Assembly: GCA_900551265.1 (NCBI GenBank)
Contig: URVL01000001.1
Span: 1-51,311, forward strand
Direction of reading: 5' to 3'
Length of the DNA: 51,311 bases
Source of the DNA: an uncultured Eubacteriales bacterium
GTDB taxonomy: Bacteria; Bacillota; Clostridia; Oscillospirales; QAMX01
Below, piece by piece: positions 9,045 through 18,373 of this stretch. Within the stretch, counting starts at the first letter, position 1. Each line of letters begins with the position of its first letter. A program made the position numbers and the translations under genes. A model generated the notes under the pieces. The model made no database searches, was not told where the DNA came from, and was given only the letters and a program-made list of their open reading frames with translations.

Positions 9045-9686
9045 TCAGCGGAACACCCGCAGTTCTGCATCATACACCTCGCGGCGCAGATAGGACGCAT
9101 AGGCAGGCCCCGCTCCGCAATATTTCTCAATTGCCGCCAAAATATATTCCGGATTCAGATTTTCATTTCCCGCCGCAACTTTTGCACGGATCGTGACACC
9201 GCCGTCCCGCGTCTGGACGTTTAGATCCCGCAAAAGCGGCAAAATATTGGTTTCGCTTTCGCCGCGTTTTGTACGTTTGGTCACGACCAGCTCTTCGCGC
9301 GAAAAAAGCTCCGCAATTCTCTCCGCCTCAATGGGAATATCCGCATTCATTTCATAAGCGGCGTATCGAATGAACTTCGCAGGGGTTCGCGCCTCGCCGA
9401 CACTCGTGACACAGATACCGGCAGGCAGCGCACGGTTAATCCGATAAAGAAATTGGTCCGGCAGACGCGGCGCGTCGAGGGCAAAATCCAAAAGTTCGCA
9501 GACGCTCTCAAAGCCTGTCGGAAGCGGAAGCAGAATATTCAGGTTGGGATGTGGATGAAACCCCTGCGTAAATCCGATCGGGACATCCGCGCGGGCAAAC
9601 GCACGCCGAAACACCTGCATCAGGTCCAAATGGGAGATATAGCGTGCAGTTCCCCGTTTTTCAAACAGCAGCCGCAACTCAGACAT
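9045..9686 (-). CDS. TIGR03936 / DUF2344 radical-SAM-linked protein
   Basis: A protein of 213 residues. The start is the ATG at 9684-9686, with GGAAGGGGGG upstream. It overlaps the 3' end of the radical-SAM gene by eight bases, so the two are translationally coupled. The N-terminal sequence (LFEKRGTARYISHLDLMQVFRRAF) and GFTQGFHPHPN are hallmarks of the DUF2344 family. The family is found next to, or fused with, TIGR03960 radical-SAM proteins across Clostridia; its biochemical function is not established as far as I know. Confidence 0.85.
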   Translation of the reverse strand: MSELRLLFEKRGTARYISHLDLMQVFRRAFARADVPIGFTQGFHPHPNLNILLPLPTGFESVCELLDFALDAPRLPDQFLYRINRALPAGICVTSVGEARTPAKFIRYAAYEMNADIPIEAERIAELFSREELVVTKRTKRGESETNILPLLRDLNVQTRDGGVTIRAKVAAGNENLNPEYILAAIEKYCGAGPAYASYLRREVYDAELRVFR

Positions 9687-11514
9687 CGCAAATCCCCCCT
9701 TCCAACAATTCCAACGCACCGCAGCCTGAGCAGCCGGCACGGCAATCCTCCGATGCCAGACCGGAATGCGCGCGCAGATTTTCCTTCATTAAATGCTCGC
9801 GTGTCACGCCGTTATAAATGTGCTCCCATGGCAGTACCTCATCAAAAGAGCGCGTACGGTTGGCGTATTCGGCCATATCCACCCCGCAGGCGGCGAACGC
9901 CTCATACCACAGGTCCATGCGAAGCTGGTCATCCCAGCCGTCAAAACGGCAGCCACGTCGCCATGCATCGTAAATCACCGCGCACAAACGCCGGTCGCCG
10001 CGTGCAAACACACCCTCGAGGTGACTTGTAATGGGATCATGCCAGTTAAAATCCACGTTCTTAATGCGCATGATGCCCTTCATATACTCCTGTTTTTCGC
10101 GCAGCTGCTCAACCGTGTCCATCGGCTCCCATTGAAACGGCGTGCCGGGTTTCGGTACAAAGCAGGCCACGCTCGCCGTCACACGCACACCACGCGCCCG
10201 ATTATTTGACGTTTTGCGCCACACGTCCACAACGCCACGCGCAATTTTCGCAATGCCGTCCAAATCCTCCAGCGTCTCCGTCGGCAGGCCCATCATATAA
10301 TAAAGCTTCACGCTGCTCCAGCCGTTTGCAAACGCCAAACCGCAAGCGTTGTAGAGGTCCTCTTCTCGAAGATTTTTATTGATTACATCGCGCAGGCGTT
10401 GCGTTCCTGCCTCCGGCGCAAAGGTAAGGCCGGTACGGCGGACCTTTTCCAATCGCTGTGCCAGTTCTACAGAGAACTTGTCCGCTCTCTGCGAAGGCAG
10501 CGCCAGGCTGATATGGCGTTTTTCGCACCAGTCAATCAGCCCGTCGCAAAGTTCGTCCAGCTTCCGGTAATCGGTTGTGGAAAGGCTCGTCAGAGATATC
10601 TCGTCGTAACCCGTATTTTCCGCCTGCGTTATTCCCTGGCGAATCAGCGTCTCAGGACTCTTCTCGCGGATCGGGCGGAAAGTATGTCCCGCCTGACAGA
10701 AACGGCAACCACGAATGCAGCCCCGCATGACCTCGAGCATCACGCGGTCGTGTACAACCTCCGTAGACGGTACAACCGGGCTTTGGGGATAGTACGCATG
10801 ATCGAGGTCCTTTACAATTCGCTTCACAATGCGTTCCGGCGTGCCGTCTGAGGGCGTAATGCCGGTGAAGTTGCCCTTTTCGTCATAATGCGGCGTATAA
10901 AGCGCCGGAACATAACAGCCGCCAATCTCCGCGGCCGCGACGAGAAAACGGCGCTTTTCCCAGTTCTCGCGCTTTGCCGTGCGGTAGAGATCAAACAATT
11001 CGAGTGACACTTCTTCACCCTCGCCGATGACGAACACATCTACAAAATCCGCCAAAGGTTCCGGATTTGCCGTACAACAGCCGCCGGCAATGACAAGATT
11101 TCGAAGGCCTTCGCGCTCCGCAGCATGAACCGGGATGCCGGCCAAGTCAAGCATATTGAGTACATTCGTGAAGCTGAGCTCATATTGCAGGGTAAAAGCG
11201 ATGATATCAAATTCGCCCAGCCCATCGCCGCTTTCCAGCGCGTATAAGGGCAAGCGCGCCGCGCGAAGTTCCGCCTCCATATCCGGCCACGGCGCAAAGC
11301 AGCGCTTGCACCAGCAATAATCCACGGAATTATAAAGCCCATAGAGTATCTTCATGCCAAGATGCGACATGCCGACCTCATACACATCCGGGAAACAGAA
11401 CGCCACACGCAGTTCAACCGATGACCGGTCCTTGATTACCTGTGCAAACTCGCCGCCCGAATACCGTGCCGGTTTACGCACGCGCGATAATATTTTCTCC
11501 AGCTCTTTGAGCAT
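9679..11514 (-). CDS. TIGR03960 family B12-binding radical SAM protein
   Basis: A protein of 611 residues with CGGAGGTACAT before the ATG at 11514. An N-terminal B12-binding-like region (about 1-200) precedes the radical SAM core. Its 4Fe-4S ligands are visible as C266-x3-C270-x2-C273 (RGCIRGCRFCQAG). The C-terminus carries several cysteines (CRAGCSGCG). The start lies inside the 3' end of the M50 gene (41-bp overlap) and its end overlaps the DUF2344 gene, giving a tight three-gene unit. The reaction is unknown. Confidence 0.88.
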   Translation of the reverse strand: MLKELEKILSRVRKPARYSGGEFAQVIKDRSSVELRVAFCFPDVYEVGMSHLGMKILYGLYNSVDYCWCKRCFAPWPDMEAELRAARLPLYALESGDGLGEFDIIAFTLQYELSFTNVLNMLDLAGIPVHAAEREGLRNLVIAGGCCTANPEPLADFVDVFVIGEGEEVSLELFDLYRTAKRENWEKRRFLVAAAEIGGCYVPALYTPHYDEKGNFTGITPSDGTPERIVKRIVKDLDHAYYPQSPVVPSTEVVHDRVMLEVMRGCIRGCRFCQAGHTFRPIREKSPETLIRQGITQAENTGYDEISLTSLSTTDYRKLDELCDGLIDWCEKRHISLALPSQRADKFSVELAQRLEKVRRTGLTFAPEAGTQRLRDVINKNLREEDLYNACGLAFANGWSSVKLYYMMGLPTETLEDLDGIAKIARGVVDVWRKTSNNRARGVRVTASVACFVPKPGTPFQWEPMDTVEQLREKQEYMKGIMRIKNVDFNWHDPITSHLEGVFARGDRRLCAVIYDAWRRGCRFDGWDDQLRMDLWYEAFAACGVDMAEYANRTRSFDEVLPWEHIYNGVTREHLMKENLRAHSGLASEDCRAGCSGCGALELLEGGICDV

Positions 11515-12079
11515 ATGTACCTCCGAGTATCAGGCTTCCAACCGCCAATATGCTCATATTATACTGCGTTTTGACCAGGATGTACACCCCTAATGCGGTG
11601 ATGCCCGCACCAATCAGGAAAGATGCGGCACGCGTGGCGATAAGCGCGCGCCGGTCATCCAATATCTGTGCCAGAAGCGCATATAAAACGCGCCCTCCGT
11701 CAAGCGGCAGTGCCGGAAGAAGGTTAAAAAGTCCAAGTAGGAAGTTCCCGCCCGCGGCCAGCTTCAATGATTCCGTCCATGGCAGATATTTGGCCGCGAC
11801 GGAAAGCAGAAAGGCAGCGCAGAGATTCATTGCCGCACCACCGGCAGCAATCGCCGCGTCGCACCAGTAACTCATCATACCGTCAAAGCGCAGGCAAAAG
11901 CCAAAGGGCGCCAGTGTAAACGACCGTATCCTTCCGCCGCAAGCGGCAACGGCGATCACGTGTCCCATCTCATGCAGTATTGTGGCGGCAACAAAATAAG
12001 GAAATACATTTTCCGTATCCATTACATACGCCAGTGCCAATAGAAGGATTGTCCCCAGCCCACAAACTTTTTTTCTCAT
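11474..12079 (-). CDS. spoIVFB: M50 site-2 protease, SpoIVFB-like
   Basis: A protein of 201 residues, mostly hydrophobic with about five or six TM segments. The zinc site is HEMGH at residues 36-40, and the third ligand motif is the NLLPALPLDGG stretch with Asp127. Short M50 proteases of this form are SpoIVFB, which cleaves pro-sigma-K in the mother cell. The gene order M50, TIGR03960, TIGR03936 is common in sporulating Clostridia and usually has spoIVFA just upstream. No spoIVFA is adjacent here; the divergent rsmF gene occupies that place. The gene symbol is therefore by family and context and not proven. Confidence 0.78.
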   Translation of the reverse strand: MRKKVCGLGTILLLALAYVMDTENVFPYFVAATILHEMGHVIAVAACGGRIRSFTLAPFGFCLRFDGMMSYWCDAAIAAGGAAMNLCAAFLLSVAAKYLPWTESLKLAAGGNFLLGLFNLLPALPLDGGRVLYALLAQILDDRRALIATRAASFLIGAGITALGVYILVKTQYNMSILAVGSLILGGTYAQRAGENIIARA

Positions 12080-12099
12080 GGTTCCGTCCTTTCCGGCAG

Positions 12100-12128
12100 T
12101 TGACCGCCCACTCAGCTTACTCTATAAT
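12100..12128 (+). promoter_or_regulatory. Predicted sigma-A promoter of the rRNA methyltransferase gene
   Basis: TTGACC (12100-12105), a 17-bp spacer and TATAAT (12123-12128) precede the plus-strand rsmF-type gene by about 70 bp. Confidence 0.75.
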
Positions 12129-12198
12129 GTAAATAGAACTACCAAAACGCAGCGTTACGCCTGCTTGCAGGCGAATGATCGGAAAAGGAGACTGATTT

Positions 12199-13560
12199 AT
12201 GGAGATCCCGCAGGCGTTTTTAGAAGATATGCGCAGCTTGCTCGGCAAAAATTATTCTGCCTTCGAGCGTGCGTTTTTTTCTCAGCCTCCCGTACGCGGA
12301 TTACGCGTCAACACCTTAAAGCTCACACCGGAGGCCTTCTCCTCCATATCTCCATACCCGCTTACGCCGTCCCCTCTTTGCAGGGACAGTTTTCTTCTGG
12401 ATTCTGATGCCCGCGTCGGCCTGCATCCGTTTCATCACGCGGGACTTTTCTATATGCAGGAGCCCTCTGCCTCGGCCGTTGTGGAGGCGCTGGACCCCTC
12501 GCCCGGGACTATGGTGCTCGATCTCTGCGCGGCGCCGGGCGGTAAAGCCACACATCTTGCCGCGCGTTTGGCAGGAGACGGCATTCTGGTTGCGAACGAA
12601 TGTGTTGCATCGCGTGTACAGCCGCTGTGTTCCAATCTCGAACGAATCGGCGCACGAAATGCTGTGGTCACATCCGCTATGCCGGATGTGCTTGCGGCGG
12701 CATTTGACTCGTGCTTCGACGCCGTGGTCGTAGACGCGCCCTGTTCCGGCGAGGGCATGTTCCGGCGTGATAAAGAAGCCATCCGCCAGTGGTCCCGCGA
12801 ACACGTAGCGGGCTGCGCCGCGCGGCAGGCACTCATCCTCTCCGACGGCGCACGAATGGTCCGTGCCGGCGGCGTGCTTATTTATTCCACCTGTACGCTG
12901 AATTCTCACGAAAATGAAGAAGTGATCGACGCTTTTCTTTCCACACATCCGGACTTTGAACTGGAACCGATTCAGGCAGTCGCACTGCCGCCCGCATTTG
13001 GCTCGGAGATCGGCGTCCGTGCGGAACTCAGCCGCGCCGCGCGGCTGATGCCTCACACCGTACGCGGCGAAGGACATTTTATCGCGCGTCTGCGCCGTAC
13101 GGAGGGCGAAGACGCCATCCTTCCGCTGGAGGCAGGACAACCGCTGAAAGGCGAACAGGCCGCTCTTTTCCGGGATTTTTGGGATACGCTGTTCGATGTT
13201 AAGCCCTGGTATGAACCAACCCTCAGCGGTGATACGGTATGGCTGTCTCCCGGACGTTTGCCTGCCGCCATCCGTTCCGGTATTCCCGCCGGACGCTTGA
13301 TACGCGGACGGTTTGAACCGTCGCATGCGCTTTTTTTGGCGGTTCCGGCCGCGCATATACGGAATCGCGTTTCATTCCCTGCCGGCGATCCGCATTTGCA
13401 ATCTTTTCTGCGCGGGGAACAGCTCGCCGTTTCCGCCGAAAAGGGTTGGTGCGGTATTGGCATATCAGCTGATAATGTAGAGTATCCGGTTGGCTTCGGC
13501 AAGGCATCCGGCGGCGTCATTAAAAATCACTACCCCAAGGGACTTCGAAATCTTAAGTAA
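12199..13560 (+). CDS. rsmF: RsmF/NOL1-type rRNA (cytosine-5-)-methyltransferase
   Basis: A protein of 453 residues with AAAAGGAGA before the ATG. The SAM-dependent fold has the glycine-rich loop LDLCAAPGGK, motif IV VDAPCSGEGMFRR and motif VI STCTLNSHENEE; these carry the two cysteines used by m5C RNA methyltransferases. The N-terminal portion (LRVNTLK) and a C-terminal accessory domain of about 150 residues fit the RsmF/YebU branch rather than RsmB, which has an NusB domain. It likely methylates a cytosine in 16S rRNA. It is transcribed alone, divergent from the M50 operon. Confidence 0.88.
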   Translation: MEIPQAFLEDMRSLLGKNYSAFERAFFSQPPVRGLRVNTLKLTPEAFSSISPYPLTPSPLCRDSFLLDSDARVGLHPFHHAGLFYMQEPSASAVVEALDPSPGTMVLDLCAAPGGKATHLAARLAGDGILVANECVASRVQPLCSNLERIGARNAVVTSAMPDVLAAAFDSCFDAVVVDAPCSGEGMFRRDKEAIRQWSREHVAGCAARQALILSDGARMVRAGGVLIYSTCTLNSHENEEVIDAFLSTHPDFELEPIQAVALPPAFGSEIGVRAELSRAARLMPHTVRGEGHFIARLRRTEGEDAILPLEAGQPLKGEQAALFRDFWDTLFDVKPWYEPTLSGDTVWLSPGRLPAAIRSGIPAGRLIRGRFEPSHALFLAVPAAHIRNRVSFPAGDPHLQSFLRGEQLAVSAEKGWCGIGISADNVEYPVGFGKASGGVIKNHYPKGLRNLK

Positions 13561-13643
13561 ACTTTGTGCACATAGCTTTTCCGCACACGGCATGCAAAGC
13601 AGCTTTTTCTTTTCAAAGTTTTATGGATTTTTAATGTCAGACA

Positions 13644-13652
13644 TGGTATAAT
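13644..13652 (+). promoter_or_regulatory. Predicted extended -10 promoter of the nfeD-floA operon
   Basis: TGGTATAAT at 13644-13652 is an extended -10 element with no clear -35 box. It lies about 55 bp before the small ORF at 13707 and 160 bp before nfeD. Confidence 0.45.
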
Positions 13653-13706
13653 AAAGTTGTTGAAATGTAAGTTTTTGACGCAGCGTTTTTAAGGGGGGCG
13701 GTACCA

Positions 13707-13793
13707 ATGGTTTGTCATAGCTTACATCTGCGCACGTCATGTTTGGCTACCGCCGCAGTCCGGTATACGTGCGGTTTGCAGCGGTGCTTTTAA
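13707..13793 (+). CDS. Possible 28-residue Cys-rich small protein or leader peptide
   Basis: The ATG at 13707 follows AAGGGGGGCGGTACCA, a strong ribosome site, and 28 codons run to a TAA at 13791-13793. The predicted peptide has four cysteines and is basic. It ends 17 bp before the nfeD start, so it could couple translation to nfeD. I do not recognise it. It may instead be only the 5' leader of the operon. Confidence 0.35.
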   Translation: MVCHSLHLRTSCLATAAVRYTCGLQRCF

Positions 13794-13810
13794 GAGAGGA
13801 GTTGAGATGC

Positions 13811-14326
13811 GTGGACTTTTTGGCATTGTTCGCAGATGTTCCGATTGTTGCCATTGTACTATTCGGGATCGGCGTCGTACTGCTGATTGTTGAAATGTGT
13901 GTTCCCGGTTTTGGCGTAGCCGGCATTACTTCATTGATTGTTTTTGCACTTGCTATCATATTCGCGGCGGATACCTTTTTAGAAGGCCTGATATTTACAG
14001 GTATCGTATTACTGGTAGCTGCGGCTATCATTGTGGTGTTTCTGGTATTCCTCTCGAAGGGAAAATTTTCTCCAAATTTTATTTTGAAGGCGAAAACCTC
14101 AAGTGAAGAAGGGTTTTCCAGCGCCGCAAGCGACCTGACTTCTCTGGTTGGTCTTGAGGGCGTCGCACAAACGACTTTGCGTCCTGCCGGAAGAGTCAGG
14201 ATTGGCAATAAGGTTTATGATGTGGTGTCCAGCGGAGACTATATCTCCTCTGGCGAACCCATACGTGTGGTTGAAGTCAACGGAAATCATATTGTCGTTA
14301 CAGCAGCGGCTGTCGGACTATCATAA
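13811..14326 (+). CDS. NfeD-like membrane protein (flotillin partner)
   Basis: A protein of 171 residues. The start is placed at GTG 13811 because AGAGAGGAG lies nine bases upstream; the same frame is open back to an ATG at 13739 but without a ribosome site. Three or so hydrophobic segments fill residues 8-85 ([17 protein letters not shown]...). They are followed by a soluble C-terminal OB-fold NfeD domain ([19 protein letters not shown]...[11 protein letters not shown]). NfeD proteins pair with flotillin/stomatin proteins in membrane microdomains, and floA follows 17 bp downstream. Confidence 0.88.
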   Translation: MDFLALFADVPIVAIVLFGIGVVLLIVEMCVPGFGVAGITSLIVFALAIIFAADTFLEGLIFTGIVLLVAAAIIVVFLVFLSKGKFSPNFILKAKTSSEEGFSSAASDLTSLVGLEGVAQTTLRPAGRVRIGNKVYDVVSSGDYISSGEPIRVVEVNGNHIVVTAAAVGLS

Positions 14327-14343
14327 TTGTGGAGGCTTGTATC

Positions 14344-15309
14344 ATGGATACAGTCATTGTCATTGTCATTATTTTTGCTGTTTTATTGTTTCTCGCTCTG
14401 TTTTTCAGTTTTGTGCCGGTCGCACTTTGGATCAGTGCCCTCGCGGCAAATGTACACGTTGGGATTCTCACGCTTGTCGGTATGCGCCTGCGCCGCGTCG
14501 TTCCGTCCCGCATTGTGAATCCCCTGATTAAAGCGACGAAAGCCGGCATCGACCTTCCAATTAATAAGCTGGAGGCACATTATCTTGCCGGCGGAAACGT
14601 GGACCGTGTGGTCAATGCACTGATTGCCGCACAGCGCGCGGACATTCCCCTTGAGTTTGAACGCGCCGCCGCAATAGATCTCGCCGGGCGTGATGTACTG
14701 GAAGCCGTACAGATGACAGTTAACCCAAAAGTGATTGAAACGCCTATCGTCGCTGCTGTTGCAAAGGACGGTATCGAAGTGAAAGCGAAGGCAAAAGTGA
14801 CCGTACGTGCTAATATAGACCGTCTCGTCGGCGGTGCCGGCGAACAGACGATCATTGCCCGTGTTGGCGAGGGCGTCGTCACTACTATTGGTTCCTCCAA
14901 TACGCACAAGGAGGTTCTTGAAAATCCGGATCGTATTTCACAGACAGTTCTTACGAAGGGTCTTGAGTCCGGTACTGCTTTTGAAATTCTTTCGATTGAC
15001 ATTGCCGACGTTGACGTGGGCCGTAACATCGGCGCCCAGCTCCAAACTGACCAGGCAGAAGCCGATAAACGTATCGCACAGGCAAAAGCGGAAGAGCGCC
15101 GTGCTATGGCGGTCGCGCGCGAGCAGGAAATGGTTGCGGCCGTGCAGGAAATGCGGGCAAAGGTTGTGGAAGCTGAGGCTGAGGTTCCAAAAGCCATGGC
15201 AACCGCATTGCGTGAAGGAAAAATGGGCGTGATGGATTACTATAACATGAAAAATGTCATCGCAGACACGCAAATGCGGAACTCCATCGCAGACCAGCCG
15301 AGCGAATAG
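14344..15309 (+). CDS. floA: Flotillin-like protein FloA
   Basis: A protein of 321 residues starting at the ATG at 14344, with GGAGGC upstream; a GTG five codons earlier lacks a site. A hydrophobic hairpin lies at about residues 3-40. A PHB/SPFH domain follows ([39 protein letters not shown] and [15 protein letters not shown] blocks). A Glu/Ala-rich coiled-coil flotillin region runs from about 235 to 300. Length and sequence match YqfA/FloA of Firmicutes, which organises functional membrane microdomains. It is the second gene of the nfeD-floA operon. Confidence 0.93.
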   Translation: MDTVIVIVIIFAVLLFLALFFSFVPVALWISALAANVHVGILTLVGMRLRRVVPSRIVNPLIKATKAGIDLPINKLEAHYLAGGNVDRVVNALIAAQRADIPLEFERAAAIDLAGRDVLEAVQMTVNPKVIETPIVAAVAKDGIEVKAKAKVTVRANIDRLVGGAGEQTIIARVGEGVVTTIGSSNTHKEVLENPDRISQTVLTKGLESGTAFEILSIDIADVDVGRNIGAQLQTDQAEADKRIAQAKAEERRAMAVAREQEMVAAVQEMRAKVVEAEAEVPKAMATALREGKMGVMDYYNMKNVIADTQMRNSIADQPSE

Positions 15310-15316
15310 GATTTGA

Positions 15317-15748
15317 ATGATGAAGCCAAAACAATATCTTCCGCCCAGCATTCTGACTGCGCTTTCGGAAACGCAAAAAGCCATGAACCAGCGCCTTACG
15401 ATTATCGGTGAAACGTTTGGCCCATCTAAGAACGACGAGCAGGGATCTGTCCTGCGGCACCAGCGAAAAGGTCAGAGTGAAGCCGGTGTCCAACAGGAGC
15501 ACCCTGTTTTCGATGCCGGTGCGGAACAGCGTGAATCTTCCGACGCAGTTCCTTCTCCGTCTTTGCCTGTGGAACCGCCTCAGCAGGAGTCTGTGCTCCC
15601 GGAAAACGAGCTGCAAAAAGATGTGCCTTCTGTGAACCCTTCTAATAAAGCCCTAAAATCCATTGGAAAGCTGAACGCGGCAGAACTGCGGCGCGCAGTC
15701 ATCCTGTCAGAAATTATTGGTCCGCCGCTCTCCCGGCGAGGTAGATAA
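15317..15748 (+). CDS. Conserved hypothetical protein in floA operon
   Basis: A protein of 143 residues; the first ATG (15317) overlaps a weak AGGA site that itself overlaps the floA stop codon. No membrane segment. The middle (about residues 45-110) is low-complexity, rich in Glu, Gln, Pro and Ser. The two ends look conserved: an N-terminal helix (LTALSETQKAMNQRL) and a C-terminal ELRRAVILSEIIGPPLSRRG motif. Function unknown; its place directly after floA suggests a microdomain-associated or simply co-transcribed protein. Confidence 0.7.
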   Translation: MMKPKQYLPPSILTALSETQKAMNQRLTIIGETFGPSKNDEQGSVLRHQRKGQSEAGVQQEHPVFDAGAEQRESSDAVPSPSLPVEPPQQESVLPENELQKDVPSVNPSNKALKSIGKLNAAELRRAVILSEIIGPPLSRRGR

Positions 15749-15793
15749 CAGCAAAAAGCCGCGTTCTCCGTCTTTAAAGAGGAGGTGTGACGC

Positions 15794-16009
15794 ATGCCCG
15801 GTGGTATTGAATTCAAATGGTTTCAAGATCAGCAGCAAGGGATTCAGCTTCTATCTACTTTAAACGCACGGAAGGCCAACCAGATTGGGCTTCCAAATCG
15901 CGACACGGAGCGCAAGGTACGCCGGCGCGCCAAACGGCGCGCAGTAAGATACGAGATTGCGTCCGAGGGACTCGGTGCCTATCTGAAGCATCGTTTCTCG
16001 CGAAAATAG
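15794..16009 (+). CDS. Small basic hypothetical protein
   Basis: A protein of 71 residues with GAGGAGGTG before the ATG at 15794. It is strongly basic (clusters ERKVRRRAKRRAVR) with no membrane segment. I do not recognise it. It is the last gene of the nfeD-floA operon and is followed by a strong terminator. Confidence 0.65.
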   Translation: MPGGIEFKWFQDQQQGIQLLSTLNARKANQIGLPNRDTERKVRRRAKRRAVRYEIASEGLGAYLKHRFSRK

Positions 16010-16036
16010 CATTCACGCTGTAAAACCAGATACGGA

Positions 16037-16067
16037 AAAGTCTCCCGGCTACCGGGAGACTTTCTTA
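16037..16067 (+). terminator. Terminator of the nfeD-floA operon
   Basis: AAAGTCTCCCGG pairs with CCGGGAGACTTT around a 3-nt loop and is followed by TTTCTT. Confidence 0.85.
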
Positions 16068-16148
16068 TGATGTCCGTCGGTTCTTCGCAGGTTCAGTAGC
16101 GTCGGTTTGCTTGCGGTGTGGTCACAGGTCACGGCAGGCACCGGCAGT

Positions 16149-16187
16149 AAAAAAGCAGACCCGGAATAAAACCGGGTCTGCTTTTTC
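16149..16187. terminator. Terminator of the first solute-binding lipoprotein gene
   Basis: AAAAGCAGACCCGG (16151-16164) pairs with CCGGGTCTGCTTTT (16172-16185), with A/T runs on both sides. It lies just past the minus-strand gene ending at 16225. Confidence 0.85.
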
Positions 16188-16224
16188 TTATTTTTAAGGA
16201 TATGATATCCCTGAAAGCTAAACC

Positions 16225-18099
16225 TTACTCCGCGATCTCTACCGTATCACGGCCGAGGGTCTCCAGATAACGATTTACGCGAGCCTGCATTGCATTGATA
16301 TACTCCTGGAGGCCCAGGTTATCATATGCAAACTGAATCTGCTCGTCAATCGCATCCACGGACGTCGCACCGGTGATGATACCCGTCGTCAGCTCACGCA
16401 GGAAGGTCTTCAGATCGGTATCGTAGGTAGCAATGATCTCGGCTTCGTCAGACGTTGCCATGGTGGTATACGAATAATAGGCGGTCGGACGGTAATTCGG
16501 ATTATCAAGGACATAATACAGCATCTGCTCAGATCCGGCAATCATGGTATCGGTGACAGGGCGTCCGGCAGCGGCGTTTGTTTCACGCCAGGATTCAATG
16601 GTCTGGTTATCCTGGGCATAGGGCTCGCCGGCATCAAGAGCATCCTGCGCATTGTCGTATACGTTCTTAATCGGGGCCCAGAGGTTACCATGATGTGCGC
16701 CGTTAATCGGGAACAGAGTATTGGTAAGCCAATATGTACCCGCAGCGCCATAGCTGTGCAGTTCATCCTCATCATTGATGACATACTGGACGAAATCGCC
16801 GTTCTCGTCATAGTCCCACGCAACACCCTCTACGCCGTAACGGAACAGCATAAAGACGTCTTCGCGGCAGAGGAAGTCCATAAAGCTTCCGGCAGCCTGA
16901 TAATCACAGGTAGAGGCAAAGGAAAATCCTGTAAAGAACGCCAGAGATTCCTGGATCAACAGGCGCGGCTCTACACCTTCCACGGCTTGCACGATCGGCA
17001 TCGGCATATAATAGCCTTCCGGATCACCGGTGTCCCAGAACTGCAGGTTCGACGGCATCATACCGATTGCAGAAACGACGTTTGCCGCAACCGTAGTTCC
17101 GTTACCCCAAGGATGTGTACCCTCGACGTAGACAAGGTTATCATTATACAGCATGTTCATATACGTACAGAATTCCGCATAGCCGCCTGACAGTGCTGAA
17201 ACCTCAATCACGCCGGTAGACGGATCCTCAATAAAGTCCGTATACGGCAGGCCGAACCACTGGCCTACGCCGGAAGTCTGGAAGTCGCTTCCCAGCAGGC
17301 CAACGTAACGCTCATCGGCGGAACCGTTACCGTTAATATCTTCATCCTGGAAAGCCTTAATTGCCTGATAAAATTCATCCGTAGTCGCCGGCATGGAAAG
17401 ACCCAGCTTATCCAGCCAGTCCTGACGGACGCACACGGAATACGCACCGTGGATCTGTCCGTTTGCACGCGTGTCATACTCATTGGTGGAGAAATCCAGA
17501 GAGGAGCCCGTGCTGTTTGGCAGCGGCACATAGTACCAGTTGCCGTCGTCAACGGTCGCATACGCTTTCAGGTACAAAAGCGCATCTTCATCATTATAAT
17601 AGCCTCTGGCGGAACCGTCGGAATACTCCAGAATCTCGTCCATGGAAGCCAGGCTTCCTCCTTCGATCATCTGCAGAATCTGCTGATCCGAGAGAACCTC
17701 GCGGGTATTGAAACAGTCGGGGAGGGTGCCGCCTGCGATTAAGCCGTTTAACGTATTCAGATACGCCTCGCTGTAGACGCAGGTATAGGTATAATCAATG
17801 TTATAGATATTACTAACAATATCATAGATTTGCTTGAATGTTTCAAATTCCTCGATTTCTTCGTTGGTGTACTCGTCGTCATAAGTACCGAGATACTCCA
17901 GCGCAACCCTTTCCGTTTCGACCGGGTTGTCACCGCCATTTGCTTCGTCGCCGGTATTGGCGTCGTCGCCGGCATTATCGACATTCGAAGTGTCGGACTG
18001 ATCGTCGTCCGTGCCGCCTTCGTCCGTCGCGCACGCGCTGAAAAGTGCAAGCAGCATGAATACGGCGATGAACAGTGCGAAGATGCGTTTTTTGTTCAT
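16225..18099 (-). CDS. Extracellular solute-binding lipoprotein (family 1), copy A
   Basis: A protein of 624 residues with AAGGAGGAAAAGGT before the ATG at 18099. The signal peptide ends in a lipobox (LLALFSAC, Cys23), so it is lipid-anchored outside the membrane. An Asp/Asn/Gly-rich acidic linker (about 25-60) leads to a large solute-binding domain like the clostridial LipO-type family 1 proteins. It is strikingly similar along its length to the gene at 18417 (for example SVCVRQDWLDKLGL, LPYTDFIEDP and VEGTHPWGN occur in both). No permease or ATPase gene is nearby, so the transporter partner is elsewhere. Ligand likely a sugar or oligosaccharide, by family only. Confidence 0.88.
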   Translation of the reverse strand: MNKKRIFALFIAVFMLLALFSACATDEGGTDDDQSDTSNVDNAGDDANTGDEANGGDNPVETERVALEYLGTYDDEYTNEEIEEFETFKQIYDIVSNIYNIDYTYTCVYSEAYLNTLNGLIAGGTLPDCFNTREVLSDQQILQMIEGGSLASMDEILEYSDGSARGYYNDEDALLYLKAYATVDDGNWYYVPLPNSTGSSLDFSTNEYDTRANGQIHGAYSVCVRQDWLDKLGLSMPATTDEFYQAIKAFQDEDINGNGSADERYVGLLGSDFQTSGVGQWFGLPYTDFIEDPSTGVIEVSALSGGYAEFCTYMNMLYNDNLVYVEGTHPWGNGTTVAANVVSAIGMMPSNLQFWDTGDPEGYYMPMPIVQAVEGVEPRLLIQESLAFFTGFSFASTCDYQAAGSFMDFLCREDVFMLFRYGVEGVAWDYDENGDFVQYVINDEDELHSYGAAGTYWLTNTLFPINGAHHGNLWAPIKNVYDNAQDALDAGEPYAQDNQTIESWRETNAAAGRPVTDTMIAGSEQMLYYVLDNPNYRPTAYYSYTTMATSDEAEIIATYDTDLKTFLRELTTGIITGATSVDAIDEQIQFAYDNLGLQEYINAMQARVNRYLETLGRDTVEIAE

Positions 18100-18175
18100 A
18101 CCTTTTCCTCCTTGTTTTTAATTTCCCTTTCAGGGATAGTACCCACTTATGAAATATTAGTGAATACATGTTTAA

Positions 18176-18204
18176 ATTATATCAATAAATTATTAAAATG
18201 TCAA
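18176..18204 (-). promoter_or_regulatory. Perfect-consensus sigma-A promoter of lipoprotein copy A
   Basis: On the minus strand TTGACA (18199-18204), a 17-bp AT-rich spacer and TATAAT (18176-18181) match the consensus exactly, about 77 bp before the start codon. This predicts strong expression unless repressed. The remaining AT-rich stretch up to 18373 holds nothing else I can name. Confidence 0.85.
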
Positions 18205-18373
18205 TAAGAAAATTAAATATTTAACAAGAAATTTGGTTCCGTCACGCAAATAATTACGATATTCGCTAAATTATGAGAAAACTTCCAAGATTTTTTCCTC
18301 GCAATTCCGGATAACAAGAAACGGCAAAAGTGTTTGAAAAACACGCAGCCATTCCTTTCCTATAGCAAAAAAT

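Noticed and set aside
12316..13356. 346-codon open frame on the minus strand inside rsmF
   Set aside because: It lies wholly opposite a strong family match, with low-complexity basic composition and no ribosome site.
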